NCBI GenBank assembly: GCA_910577585.1
Contig: CAJTNN010000027.1
Location: 1-34,466, forward strand
Length of the DNA stretch: 34,466 bases
Direction of reading: 5' to 3'
Origin: an uncultured Muribaculaceae bacterium
GTDB lineage: Bacteria > Bacteroidota > Bacteroidia > Bacteroidales > Muribaculaceae
Shown: positions 1-9,725 of the stretch, piece by piece
Layout: each line of letters starts with the position of its first letter
Position numbering within the stretch: position 1 is the first letter of the stretch
The notes under the pieces: model-generated
Databases searched by the model: none
Seen by the model: only the letters and a program-made list of their open reading frames with translations
What the model was told of the DNA's origin: nothing
Translations under genes and position numbers: made by a program

Positions 1-1
1 T

Positions 2-1666
2 TTCATGCTCGCAGGTGCCGCAGCCATGCTCGCAGCCTGCTCAAGCGAAGAGCCCATGCCCGCTCCCGGCACAGGTTCTGATATCGACCTCGGCGAGGTA
101 GATACATACGCATCGTTCAGCATCGCACTGCCCGACGACGGCACACGCGCCGTGACCTTCGAGGATGGGGACGCATCTGAGTACGCTGTGAAGAATGGTA
201 AGATCCTCATCTTCGGTCTTCCCAACGGTGGTGACAATTCTTCTGCAGCAGGTCGCGGTGAGGCTAAGTTCATCGCTGCTGCTGAGCTCGAGATTAACAA
301 TGCTGAGGCTGGTGACGCTGAAATCAGCGCTACTCACACGTCAATGAAGGCTGCCTTCCAGAAGGGCACATTCACTGCATCAAACTACTTTGAGTTCTAC
401 GGTGTATGTATCCTCAACTACAGTGAGAACTGGCTCCCCTCTTCTGGCGACTCTTTCAAGGACTGGGCTGAGAACACCACTCTCAACGGCGACCTCGTTG
501 ATAGCGAAGGCCACTTCGTTATGACTAACGCCGCCATGTACAACTCAGGCAATCCCTATGTGCTTGTAAAGATTGACACTTCAAAAATCCAGGACCAGGC
601 TGTTGACGTTAAAGAGGATGCAGCATCTTTCTATGTACAACGTGTAGCTGCCAAGATGACTCTCGCGAATGCAGCTTCAACTGGCACTAAAACATTCGCA
701 ATCTCAGGTGGAGACTATGATGGTTCTTCAGCTACCCTGACTGCATGGGCAATGGACCTAACTCGCAAGACTGCATATCCTGTGCAGAATGTATGGGACA
801 ACAACGTAAGCAAGTTCTTTGACAAGACTTCAACTTCTGCAAAAGACTGGTTCCACATTGGAACTCTCTATCCCCGTTGTGACTGGGCATCAAGCAAGTT
901 CTACACACAAGAATTCACCAGTGCCTCTGAGTGCCTTACTAACTTCAACCATATCTCAAATGCATCTCTGACTGCACTTAGCGACAAGGCTGACTATATC
1001 CGCCCGAACACAGTAGCCTACAACAGAATGTCAAAGGGTACTACAACCCGCATGATGATCAAGGCCAGCTTCAAGCTCGATGGCGTGGCGGCAGGTACTA
1101 CATTCTACACTATCGGTACTGAGAACAAAGCTTACACAGCTGCTCAGCTCAAAGAGAAAGTTGCTGATTTCTGCACTGAAACAGGTATGACTGATCCCGT
1201 TGTCACCATCAAGGATACTGAGGCCGGCTACAAGACCTTCGCTGACGTAATCGCTGTAGAGGACCTCAAAGACGAAGACAAAGCTGCTCTTCTTGAGCAC
1301 CTCGGCATCTACAACGAGGCTGCCGCTGAAATCGCTGTTTACCTGAAGGGTGAATGCTACTATCCGGTATACGTTCGTCACTTTGCTGACGAGCAGGAGG
1401 CTGCCGGTGTGACTGTGAACACTACTGCAAATGACAAAATCGTTCACTTCACTGACTACACGGAAGCCCACACCGGTCGCTACGGTATCCAGCGCAACAG
1501 CTGGTATGAGATCAAGGTTAACTCTATCAGCGGCCCCGGTCTTCCGACTGTTCCCGATCCGGATCCCACTATTCCGGTTGACCGTGTAGACGACGACCAG
1601 CGCCACATGCAGGTTACTACTTACATCATGAAGTGGAGCAAGCGTGTACAGGACACTGACCTCTAA
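2..1666 (+). CDS. Mfa1-like major fimbrial (type V pilus) subunit, 5' partial
   Basis: The gene is open to the left edge and almost certainly begins upstream, because the first visible Met (position 5) lacks the basic N-terminus of a signal peptide. A lipobox (LAAC, Cys 12 from that Met) is followed by a Ser/Glu/Pro linker. The Thr-Arg-Ala at residues 47-49 matches the place where FimA/Mfa1 precursors are cut after Arg before donor-strand polymerisation. The C-terminus has the family pattern: an 'RNSWYEIKVNSISGPG' stretch, a Pro/Asp-rich segment, then a last strand with a Trp near the end (MKWSKRVQDTDL). This is expected to be the exported shaft subunit. It is first in a + strand operon with the anchor and two giant subunits. 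By eye it uses more T-ending codons and less GC than the next gene, which could reflect high expression or allele exchange. The family call is firm; the exact paralogue is not. Confidence 0.82.
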   Translation, partial: FMLAGAAAMLAACSSEEPMPAPGTGSDIDLGEVDTYASFSIALPDDGTRAVTFEDGDASEYAVKNGKILIFGLPNGGDNSSAAGRGEAKFIAAAELEINNAEAGDAEISATHTSMKAAFQKGTFTASNYFEFYGVCILNYSENWLPSSGDSFKDWAENTTLNGDLVDSEGHFVMTNAAMYNSGNPYVLVKIDTSKIQDQAVDVKEDAASFYVQRVAAKMTLANAASTGTKTFAISGGDYDGSSATLTAWAMDLTRKTAYPVQNVWDNNVSKFFDKTSTSAKDWFHIGTLYPRCDWASSKFYTQEFTSASECLTNFNHISNASLTALSDKADYIRPNTVAYNRMSKGTTTRMMIKASFKLDGVAAGTTFYTIGTENKAYTAAQLKEKVADFCTETGMTDPVVTIKDTEAGYKTFADVIAVEDLKDEDKAALLEHLGIYNEAAAEIAVYLKGECYYPVYVRHFADEQEAAGVTVNTTANDKIVHFTDYTEAHTGRYGIQRNSWYEIKVNSISGPGLPTVPDPDPTIPVDRVDDDQRHMQVTTYIMKWSKRVQDTDL

Positions 1667-1724
1667 TCAACAGAAATGATATGAAGCGGCGTCAGCCATA
1701 CTGACACCACTCTCACCAAGAAAG

Positions 1725-1780
1725 GCCGCCGGGGGCGTAGCCCCTCCGGGCTTGCGCACCCGGCGGCTCTATCTAATTTT
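1725..1780 (+). terminator. Terminator-like hairpin after the fimbrial shaft gene
   Basis: GCCGCCGGG (1725-1733) pairs with CCCGGCGGC (1759-1767), and a second small stem, GGGGC/GCCCC, lies inside (1732-1744). A T-rich run follows (TCTATCTAATTTTCTT). This could be partial: attenuation here would make the shaft subunit more abundant than the anchor and tip subunits encoded downstream, as expected for pili. Confidence 0.6.
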
Positions 1781-1871
1781 CTTACATGCCCCACAGCCCC
1801 ACACCACAGGCTGCAATGATGGCCGGAGGCTTACGCGGTCATCCCACTTTTTTTAATAACCGAAATTTGAA

Positions 1872-3005
1872 ATGAAACTCTTCTTTGACATACGGAATGT
1901 CTGCCGCGCATCGCTGATGGCCGCTGCGACAGCGACGCTGTGCTCCTGCTCGCTGATGCACGACGACCTGCCCGACTGCGCCACGCGTCCGCAGACCCGC
2001 ACGAACGTCAGCTTCGTCTACGACTACAACACCGCCGGCGAGGACAAGTTCCCCGAAAGCGTGGGCAGCGTGACGCTCTACGTCTTCGACGAGAATGGCT
2101 CGCTGGTAAGGGAAATCGAACATTCCGCCAGCTCCACCGGCGGCTCACTCAACCAGCCCGGCTTCTCGGTCGACCTCGACCTGCCTGCCGGCACCTACCA
2201 GCTATATGCGGCGGCCCAGGAGTCAGCCGACGGCTATGCCGCCTCGCTCGAGACCCCGGGCGCTAAATTCCGCCGCCCCGCCACCGCCGAAGGCTTCATG
2301 GCCTCGGACATGGTGTTCTCTCTTGACCACAACGCCGGAACCGTGGAGCATCAGCAGATGCCCCTCGAACACCTCTGGCTCACACATATACCGCAGATCC
2401 TGACCGTCACCGAGGCTCCGATGCCCGCCGAGGGTGATCCGCAGCCCGCCGACGTCATCATCCAGGCCACAGTGCCCCTGCAGCGCGTCACCAACAATAT
2501 ACATCTCACGCTGACCCGCGACCTCACCGGCACTCCGGCCACACGCGCCGCCGAGACCCTCTCGCCCGCCGACTACGACATCTGGATCAGCACCGCCACC
2601 GGACGCGACCGCCTCGACCTCGTGGGCAATCCCACACAGGATGCGACCACACTGACTTTCACCCCCCATGCCACCCAGTCGGCCACAGCCAATGGCCAGG
2701 GCGCCGTGGAGGCCGACCTCTCGGTGTCGCGACTCTTCACCGACTCCGATGCCGCGCGCCACGACAAACTCTGCATCCGCGCCAAGCTTTCGGGTGAAGT
2801 ATTTGAGTTCGACCTCCCCTCGCTGCTCACGCAGTGCAGCGCCGCCTACCCCGGCAACAACTGGAGCGAGCAGGAATTCCTCGACCGCGAGTATGACTAC
2901 AACATCGCCGTGCACTTCGACGAGCGCGACATGCGCTGGAAATTTGTCGAGCTCAGCGTCGGCATACTCAAATGGCATAAACGAATACAGAACGCAGACC
3001 TCTGA
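1872..3005 (+). CDS. Mfa2/FimB-type fimbrial anchor lipoprotein
   Basis: The 377-aa protein has a signal peptide ending in a lipobox (LCSC, Cys 26), followed by the 'DDLPDC' motif typical of the FimB/Mfa2 anchor family (PF08842). Anchors of this family stay lipidated in the outer membrane, end the pilus and limit its length. Two domain-like halves are visible: an N-terminal beta-rich domain beginning 'NVSFVYDYN' (residues about 47-170) and a second one from about residue 175 ('LTHIPQIL') to the C-terminal strand with Trp (ILKWHKRIQNADL). That last strand resembles the C-terminus of the preceding shaft gene. There is no Thr-Arg-Ala cleavage site near the mature N-terminus, which fits an anchor that is not processed for polymerisation. 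It lies 205 bp after the shaft gene and 20 bp before the next gene. It is noticeably GC-rich. Confidence 0.85.
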   Translation: MKLFFDIRNVCRASLMAAATATLCSCSLMHDDLPDCATRPQTRTNVSFVYDYNTAGEDKFPESVGSVTLYVFDENGSLVREIEHSASSTGGSLNQPGFSVDLDLPAGTYQLYAAAQESADGYAASLETPGAKFRRPATAEGFMASDMVFSLDHNAGTVEHQQMPLEHLWLTHIPQILTVTEAPMPAEGDPQPADVIIQATVPLQRVTNNIHLTLTRDLTGTPATRAAETLSPADYDIWISTATGRDRLDLVGNPTQDATTLTFTPHATQSATANGQGAVEADLSVSRLFTDSDAARHDKLCIRAKLSGEVFEFDLPSLLTQCSAAYPGNNWSEQEFLDREYDYNIAVHFDERDMRWKFVELSVGILKWHKRIQNADL

Positions 3006-3025
3006 GTCACAAAACAGCAGACATC

Positions 3026-6000
3026 ATGAAACTCTCAATACATAACCTGCACCGCTTCGCCAAGGCCGCGGCCCTGACGGCAGCCGGAGCACTCGGAGGC
3101 TCGCTGATGGGCGGCTGTGCCGACGAGACATTCAAACCCGACACCGAGGGCATGCCCGGCGTGCTGACGGTGACTCTGACCGACACCGGCACCCGTGCCG
3201 ACCTCCCCCTGCAGGAGTCCACCACCGACGAGCGCACCGTCAACCATCTGCAGCTCTTCGCCTTCCCCGTGGACGGCGAGGGTGAGTTCGCCTCGTTTGT
3301 GCTCGACAATCCCACGCCGGCAGGCATGGTGAGTGGCCGCACATACACCATCGAGGACCTCAAGGATGGAAAATACCACATCTATATCGTGGGCAATATG
3401 GAGAGCGCCCTCGCAGGCGTCAACACCGAGGAGAAACTCAAGGAGGTGATAATCGACCATGAGGGACTGCTCGACGGTCAGTACACACTGGCCGACGGCA
3501 AGATGAACCTCCCCATGGTGTACGAGCCCACCAACCAGACAGGCTCTCCCAACGGCGTGGTGACAATCGACAACTTCAACGGCCCGCGTCTGACAGCGCC
3601 CCTGAAATTCGCGTGCGTCAAGATTGCATACCGTATACTCTTCGACAACAACGCCGAAGTCGAGGGCTTCAACAAGGAATCAGGCACCAAGCCCTTCGGC
3701 AAGAACGGTTTCCTGATCAAGAGCGTCAAGGCAGGTAATCTCACCGCCAAGACAGCGCTCGTGCTCAACAACGACCACACAGCCGACGTGACCAGCCTCG
3801 ACTGCGCAGCTCCCACATACTGCAAATATTGGCTCGAGCGCAACATGCAGAACGAGGATGTCATCACACCCTCCAACCCCACGGCTGAAATCAACCTCAG
3901 CGGCCAGTACTACTGCTACGGCACAATCTACCTACCCGAGCGCTACCGCGCCGGGGTAGAGAGCCGCTCATATCTCGAATTCAGCGGCAACCAGACATCC
4001 CCCGACACCAAGCTTGCCTACGGCACCGACCTCTCGACCGTGCAGGCCACAGGTCCGGAGGCAGTCTACACCATCAAGCTCGGCCAGCGCGACGACAACG
4101 ATGCCGACGGCTACGACACCGGCGACTACGCCGATGCCGACGGCGCCACCTACAGCTTCGACCGAGGCACATACTACGAAGTGATCGGCCGCGTCAAGAA
4201 TCCGCAGAGCCAGCAGCTCGAGGCCGAAGTGACCCTGCGCGACTGGACACCCCACAACATGGCCGGCGACCTCAGCCACACCACCCTCGAAGTCGACAAG
4301 ACCCGCGCCAGCATCACATCGCTGCAGCCCGACTCGATTACGTTCCATAGCAACCGTATCGTCACTCTCGGATGTGACACTAAGGTTGACGGCAAAGACC
4401 TTGTGACTATCTACAATGCTGGGCGCGCAGATGCCAACACCATCAGCTTCCGCCTCAACAGCGACATCCCCTATAGCAAATTCGGCACTGCCGAACTCCC
4501 TCTGACCGGCACAGTCAAGGTATACTTCGAAGCCGGCAACCTGCGCAAATATGTGGATGTTGACTACGATGCCTCTCCCCTATTTGAGGTTACGCCTGAA
4601 GAGGTAGTGATTCCGTGGAGCACCGACGGTACCGACAAATCGCGCACCTTCAGCTACACCACCAACCTCGACGGTCTCAAGACTGCGAACTTCACATCCG
4701 GCGCCATCTACACCGTCAATGACGACGGCACACTGCGCCAGGACAACAGCGGCGAGCTCAAAATAGAGGTTATCACCAACAACAGCGGCAACGCCGAGGG
4801 CCAAATCAGAGTTACCCTTCTGAAAGATCCTCTCACCAGCAAGGACTTCAAGCTGCAGGTAGAGCCTGCCCTCTCAGGATTCTCTTACCTCGCCAAGACC
4901 CTCACGGTGACTGTCAAGCCTCCGTACACCGACTACCGCATCTACTTCCGTCCGATCAATGACTACCAGGATAGCGAAGACTTCAACAACTCTTACGAGA
5001 CCTACAGCTACTCGACACCATTCAACAATGGCTGGCATGATCAAAATATCAACTACTACATCTATACTCAGATGGGTTCAGCTGCGGTAGGCAACAGCGA
5101 TACAGAGGGTCAGAAATGGGTATGGCTCTTCACAGGTAATTATGTGGATAAACCTTGGAATGCAGCTTCCCAGAGTGGAGCTTTAGCCGGATGGTATCTC
5201 TATACGCTCGATGAGAAAGAGTCGGGTGTATGCCGCAATGGCACAACCAAGCGCGAGCCGCGTCCGGGCGAAACTCTTATAATATTCAATAACGATGGAG
5301 ACAAAAGTGGACGCCACCGTGCACCGTTTGATGATGATGCCGGTATCCAGCTCTTCGATTATGAGGACCATGAGGGTTACTACATCTTCGACCCACTCTG
5401 CTCACCCTACTATAAGGTCTTCGATAGCCGACCGGATATTGTGACAGTAGAATACCGTATCTTCTCGCGTAGCAAACCTACCGGATTCTATATCACTTAC
5501 GGTGGCTCGGATAATAAGATGCACACATTGAAGTATAACCTCGCGCAGGATAAGACCGGTAAGGATGGTCAGAAATATGCCATCACCGGTGTCCGCAACG
5601 GCACGAATGAAACATGGTATATGGCACGCTTCTTCGCCCAGGCTCCGCAAGGCGACTATGCAAAGGGTGTGAATGTGACATTCGAAAATGGCGACGAGAG
5701 TGTAATCTACGGTGGCCAAAACTACTACAACGCATCAAACACCGGCATAGCCCGCGGCATCTATGACATCACCACCAAGAAATGGACAATGGGTGCCATA
5801 GAGATGAGCGGCGTCGAGCTCACCACCAAGCGCATCTGGCTCTATGCTCCCGGAGCATCGGCCACACCTAAGGTATACGCATGGACCGGCACGACCAAGA
5901 ATGCCGAATATCCCGGCGTAGAGATGCGACGCTCTACAACTCCCGGCTACTCTGACTGGTACTACATCGACCTCGCCAAGGGTAAGTTCAGCTACTGCAT

Positions 6001-6127
6001 CCTCAACATCGGAGGTGATGCCGACAAGTCAGGCGACCTTGACATCAGCGGCAACAGCATCCAGGGTTGGAAACGCACCGGCACCAAGAGCTACTCATCA
6101 ATTTCATCAGGTTGGCCCGATAATTAA
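3026..6127 (+). CDS. Large Mfa-type fimbrial tip/accessory lipoprotein with CBM26-like C-terminus
   Basis: The 1033-aa lipoprotein has a signal peptide and lipobox (MGGC, Cys 31), then 'ADETFKPD' and a Thr-Arg-Ala site (residues 56-58). The first ~400 residues look like a FimB/Mfa-type domain pair: 'VNHLQLFAFPVDG', 'YHIYIVGNM' and a later 'YYEVIGRVKNP' strand. The middle (about 430-640) is beta-rich and BACON-like in texture. Residues about 640-925 are rich in Tyr, Trp and Asn. Residues about 930-1020 have the pattern of CBM26-type starch-binding modules: aromatic strand (RIWLYAP), 'YAWTG', 'YPGVEM', then 'WYYIDL'. The position after shaft and anchor suggests a tip or adhesin subunit. Base composition drops in GC from about position 4300 onward. 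The start is supported by the signal peptide; the adhesin role is inferred from layout and domain type. Confidence 0.72.
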   Translation: MKLSIHNLHRFAKAAALTAAGALGGSLMGGCADETFKPDTEGMPGVLTVTLTDTGTRADLPLQESTTDERTVNHLQLFAFPVDGEGEFASFVLDNPTPAGMVSGRTYTIEDLKDGKYHIYIVGNMESALAGVNTEEKLKEVIIDHEGLLDGQYTLADGKMNLPMVYEPTNQTGSPNGVVTIDNFNGPRLTAPLKFACVKIAYRILFDNNAEVEGFNKESGTKPFGKNGFLIKSVKAGNLTAKTALVLNNDHTADVTSLDCAAPTYCKYWLERNMQNEDVITPSNPTAEINLSGQYYCYGTIYLPERYRAGVESRSYLEFSGNQTSPDTKLAYGTDLSTVQATGPEAVYTIKLGQRDDNDADGYDTGDYADADGATYSFDRGTYYEVIGRVKNPQSQQLEAEVTLRDWTPHNMAGDLSHTTLEVDKTRASITSLQPDSITFHSNRIVTLGCDTKVDGKDLVTIYNAGRADANTISFRLNSDIPYSKFGTAELPLTGTVKVYFEAGNLRKYVDVDYDASPLFEVTPEEVVIPWSTDGTDKSRTFSYTTNLDGLKTANFTSGAIYTVNDDGTLRQDNSGELKIEVITNNSGNAEGQIRVTLLKDPLTSKDFKLQVEPALSGFSYLAKTLTVTVKPPYTDYRIYFRPINDYQDSEDFNNSYETYSYSTPFNNGWHDQNINYYIYTQMGSAAVGNSDTEGQKWVWLFTGNYVDKPWNAASQSGALAGWYLYTLDEKESGVCRNGTTKREPRPGETLIIFNNDGDKSGRHRAPFDDDAGIQLFDYEDHEGYYIFDPLCSPYYKVFDSRPDIVTVEYRIFSRSKPTGFYITYGGSDNKMHTLKYNLAQDKTGKDGQKYAITGVRNGTNETWYMARFFAQAPQGDYAKGVNVTFENGDESVIYGGQNYYNASNTGIARGIYDITTKKWTMGAIEMSGVELTTKRIWLYAPGASATPKVYAWTGTTKNAEYPGVEMRRSTTPGYSDWYYIDLAKGKFSYCILNIGGDADKSGDLDISGNSIQGWKRTGTKSYSSISSGWPDN

Positions 6128-6151
6128 TCACTATCTCTCTGATCAACCGTC

Positions 6152-9100
6152 ATGAAAAAATCAATCTTCAACATATCCGCAGCGCTGGCGATGGCTCTCA
6201 TCGCCGGCGGCTGCGCCGATGATACCTTCGATGAGATCAAGGGTATCTCGGAAGACCGCGAGATGACGCTCAACCTGCGTCTGCCGGCTTTCAGCACCCC
6301 CAGCACGCGTGCGGTAGACGAGAACGCCATCACCGACCTGCGCATCTTCTTCCTCGACAGCAGCGGCGCCACAATAGGCAAGCAGGACCTGCCCGATGAG
6401 GGTGACCTCACAAAAGAGGATGGGGAGTCAAACAAATACAAGGCCAGTGTGCTCGTTCCCTCAGGCACCACCAACCTGCGCCTTATCGCCAACTACTCGG
6501 CCAACAATCTCTCGGAAGAGAATGCCGAAGAGGTGACTCTGGCAGAGGTAAACCCCAACGACGCTTCCAACCTTATCTTCTCAGGCGAGAAATCCATAGG
6601 CGAGGTGCTGAGCCAACCAAATATCAGCATCGACCTCTACCGCACCTGCGCCAAGACCACTTTCACACTTGGCGCCGACGTGCCCGCCGACTTCTCAATC
6701 GTCAGATACCACTTCTTCGGTAATGCCGAGAGTGCAAAAATCTACCACACCTCAACCACCTCCCCCACCCTCCCCGACGGGCTGACATACAGCGCCACAG
6801 ACGTAGTGCTCACCCCGACCCAGGCCGAGGCTTTCTACCACTACGAGGCTGAGGCAGGCAACTGCTACTGGGTGGCTGAGACCAGAAAGGGCACTTTCTA
6901 TAAGATAGGCTATATCGAGATGCCCGAAGATAGCGGCGAGGTCACTGATGCCAACAACGCCGAAGAACTCGACATCATGCGCAATCACCGATATGACTTC
7001 ACCATCACCGGTGTAAACTCAGACGGCTACGCAACGCTTGAGGCCGCAAAGAATGCCCCGGCATTCGACAACCGCCTCAGCATCGACCTCAAAGACCATG
7101 CCGAGAGCATCTTCGACCTCATCGCTTGCAAGGACTACTATCTCGGTGTGTCAGAACCTGCACCGGCTGCCTCAAATCCTGATGCCAACCAGCAGTATGT
7201 CTACACCCACTTCACCTTTATCACCAACAACAAGGAATTTCTGGCTGCCACGGATGCCAAGAAACTTGAGGCTATTGACTGGAACTCTCTTCCCGACTGG
7301 ATTATCACAGAGAACGACGGCTACTTCCCCTCAATCAAGGCACTGACAACCGACGACCTCACCGACGGCACAGAATTCCAGGTGACATTCAAACTCGACG
7401 CCAACACCAGCGGCGACGACCGTGTGGCTGAGATTCCGGTAAGAGTCGGCGACCTCGAGCGTATAGTCACCTTCACCCAGCTCGGCCAGGACTTCTTCGA
7501 CGGCGAGCATGGTATATCTGTTGCTCTCGTCACTACGGATGCCTATCTTCTCAACAAATATCAATTCACCGACCAGTCGCTCTTCCCGAGTGAGTTCTAC
7601 AACAACTGTGTGAATTACTTCCAGTTCCTCACCGCTGCCGACGGTCTGCTCGGCGAGACAGAAGAGGAGATGGGCGTGGAGCGCGGCAACGGTCTGCACT
7701 TCCAGGTATATGCCAAGGATGATGCATCGCAGTTTAAATACTGGATTCCGGTTGACGCCGGGGCCACGTTCGAAATCAGCGGCGGCAGCAGCAGCAACTT
7801 CAAGGTGGAGTCAAAGACCTCGGCCAACGGCAAACGCTATCTCGAAGTAAGCTGTCAGAACAGTGTAGCCACCGACAACTACCGTCTGTGGACCGGCGAA
7901 CTCAAAGTGAAAGCCGCTGCCGGCGAAGTGACCTACAAGGTATACCACACCGGTATCATCCACTACCTCAACGGCGACTATCAGACACCCGACCCTGATG
8001 GCAACATCACCAAGGGATGGTTCTACTACGAGCAGGTAGATGTGGCAGCCACCAACGGCGAGACCTATCATATCCTCGACCGCAATATCGGCGCAAGCTG
8101 CAACAAATCATACTCACCCGCCAGCACATTCAACCGTGCCAACACCGCAGCCCGCGGCGCATACTTCTATGTGCCCGGAGCCAACAAGATTTCAGAAGTT
8201 GAGAAGGCAGTACTCCCCGCAGGCTTCAACTCACTGCCCGGCATCTACCACTTCAACTACATGAATCTCAAGATTTACAACGGTGCCGAGGGTAGCTACG
8301 GCTGGGATACTAAGAATTCACTTCTGGCACGCATCTATCTGCCCGGCGCAGGTTCGATGGACGGCTATACACTGATTGACCAATACAGAGCCAACATATG
8401 GTCAAGCTCAATCGTGACCGGCAACCAGGGATTCTATGAGGGCGACAAAGAGTATGGCTACTGGTATAGAATGCTCGATGTCTACGGCTCATCAATTGAT
8501 GCCCGCCGCACAGTGCGCATCACCAACGAAGCCACAAAAGAATACCACGGCATACCGATGCGCGCCATGAGTTGCCCTCCTGCCGAACCCGGCTGGGAGC
8601 TCCCCGACCTGCCGGAGGGTCGCTATCGTATCATCCTCAATAACGAGGCCGGTTGGGCTAAAGCGAAAGCTAATAATGCCGATATGACCAAAGGCGATGC
8701 AGAAGGCACATGGTTCTACATCAACCTCGCCGAGAAGCCCTCAACTGTACAGTTCTCAGGCAACGGGACAACGACTGCCACATTCACAGTGACATTCGAT
8801 GCCAACGGCACAGCAACATTCACCAACAGCGGATACGAAGTGGAGATTCCTGATCCCATACGCGTATACGTCAACCTTGTGGGTGTATCATTCGTGCCGC
8901 GAATCTATTATGATGGATCGGAAGGTGTATCTTGGGAGGGTCGTGTAAACATGACTGCAGTCGAAGGACAAAGCAACTGGTATTATCACGACATCTCAGG
9001 AGATGCCACCAAGATTAAGATTACCGACCAAGACACCGGCTATTCTTACGGCGATAAATCCCTTTCAGATTCGGATGTAAGCAACTGCAAAAACACGCAT

Positions 9101-9514
9101 GTACTCGTCCTGACCTACAACAATAACTGGAGCGTGACAGGCACAACGACACCATCCTTCGGCGGTGGCGGCGGTGGCGATGACACCACTACCAAGACCT
9201 ATCGCCTGTACTGGAGCAAAAACGTAGGTGGCACAGATATGCAATACCTCTACGCCTGGAATGGACCTTCTACATGGAATGCGAGCACCAGCAACCCTTA
9301 TGAAAAGCAAGGATTTATCAATAGCGGCAACACGTCAGAATGCTATATTGACTTCGATGTGCCGAAAGATGAGACATTCACAATTGAATGCCTTGTGAGA
9401 GGAGAAGCCGGTTGGAATAATGGACAATCAAAGGATATAACAGTACAGTCCAGTCAATTCCAGTTAGGGACTAACGGCAGATATCAATATACTGTCTATC
9501 CAGAAAAAAAATAA
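6152..9514 (+). CDS. Second large fimbrial tip/accessory lipoprotein with FISUMP-like and tandem CBM26-like modules
   Basis: The 1120-aa lipoprotein (AGGC, Cys 21) starts 24 bp after the preceding gene's stop and shares its N-terminal plan: 'ADDTFDEIKG', then Thr-Arg-Ala at residues 52-54 and 'ITDLRIFFLD'. Residues about 450-600 look like beta-sandwich domains. Residues about 617-806 recall the Fibrobacter succinogenes major paralogous (FISUMP-type) domain: 'YHILDRNIGA', a long aromatic middle and a terminal 'GIPMRAMSC'. After it come up to three short aromatic modules that look CBM26-like: about 819-895, 902-995 ('IYYDG', 'WEGRVNMT', 'NWYYHDI') and 1015-1105 ('LYAWNG'). The last two are joined by a glycine run (about residues 1003-1008). 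It is the last gene of the operon and is followed by a strong hairpin. Glycan binding at the pilus tip is an inference. Confidence 0.7.
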   Translation: MKKSIFNISAALAMALIAGGCADDTFDEIKGISEDREMTLNLRLPAFSTPSTRAVDENAITDLRIFFLDSSGATIGKQDLPDEGDLTKEDGESNKYKASVLVPSGTTNLRLIANYSANNLSEENAEEVTLAEVNPNDASNLIFSGEKSIGEVLSQPNISIDLYRTCAKTTFTLGADVPADFSIVRYHFFGNAESAKIYHTSTTSPTLPDGLTYSATDVVLTPTQAEAFYHYEAEAGNCYWVAETRKGTFYKIGYIEMPEDSGEVTDANNAEELDIMRNHRYDFTITGVNSDGYATLEAAKNAPAFDNRLSIDLKDHAESIFDLIACKDYYLGVSEPAPAASNPDANQQYVYTHFTFITNNKEFLAATDAKKLEAIDWNSLPDWIITENDGYFPSIKALTTDDLTDGTEFQVTFKLDANTSGDDRVAEIPVRVGDLERIVTFTQLGQDFFDGEHGISVALVTTDAYLLNKYQFTDQSLFPSEFYNNCVNYFQFLTAADGLLGETEEEMGVERGNGLHFQVYAKDDASQFKYWIPVDAGATFEISGGSSSNFKVESKTSANGKRYLEVSCQNSVATDNYRLWTGELKVKAAAGEVTYKVYHTGIIHYLNGDYQTPDPDGNITKGWFYYEQVDVAATNGETYHILDRNIGASCNKSYSPASTFNRANTAARGAYFYVPGANKISEVEKAVLPAGFNSLPGIYHFNYMNLKIYNGAEGSYGWDTKNSLLARIYLPGAGSMDGYTLIDQYRANIWSSSIVTGNQGFYEGDKEYGYWYRMLDVYGSSIDARRTVRITNEATKEYHGIPMRAMSCPPAEPGWELPDLPEGRYRIILNNEAGWAKAKANNADMTKGDAEGTWFYINLAEKPSTVQFSGNGTTTATFTVTFDANGTATFTNSGYEVEIPDPIRVYVNLVGVSFVPRIYYDGSEGVSWEGRVNMTAVEGQSNWYYHDISGDATKIKITDQDTGYSYGDKSLSDSDVSNCKNTHVLVLTYNNNWSVTGTTTPSFGGGGGGDDTTTKTYRLYWSKNVGGTDMQYLYAWNGPSTWNASTSNPYEKQGFINSGNTSECYIDFDVPKDETFTIECLVRGEAGWNNGQSKDITVQSSQFQLGTNGRYQYTVYPEKK

Positions 9515-9547
9515 TATCTGACCCCACACATAACTTCGCGATAAGCT

Positions 9548-9577
9548 GCCCCCGGAAGCCACGGTGCCTCCGGGGGC
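9548..9577 (+). terminator. Hairpin ending the fimbrial operon
   Basis: GCCCCCGGA (9548-9556) is complementary to TCCGGGGGC (9569-9577) across a 12-nt loop, 34 bp after the stop of the last fimbrial gene. No clear T-tract follows, so it may need Rho or act mainly as an mRNA 3' end. Confidence 0.5.
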
Positions 9578-9725
9578 GGCCTGCGTTGACGCCCTGAGCG
9601 GCGAAGCCGCCGTGGCGCCGCCCCCTCCCGCTATTGTCAGGCCCCCTCCCCTCTCAGCCGCGTCAGCCCTCCTGGGAGGAGGGGCGCCCCGCCCCGACAC
9701 GGCTCGACTGCGCCCCCGGGAAATC

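Noticed and set aside
2223..2978. 251-aa frame antisense to the fimbrial anchor gene
   Set aside because: High-GC DNA gives long antisense frames; the + strand product has a clear lipobox and family motif.
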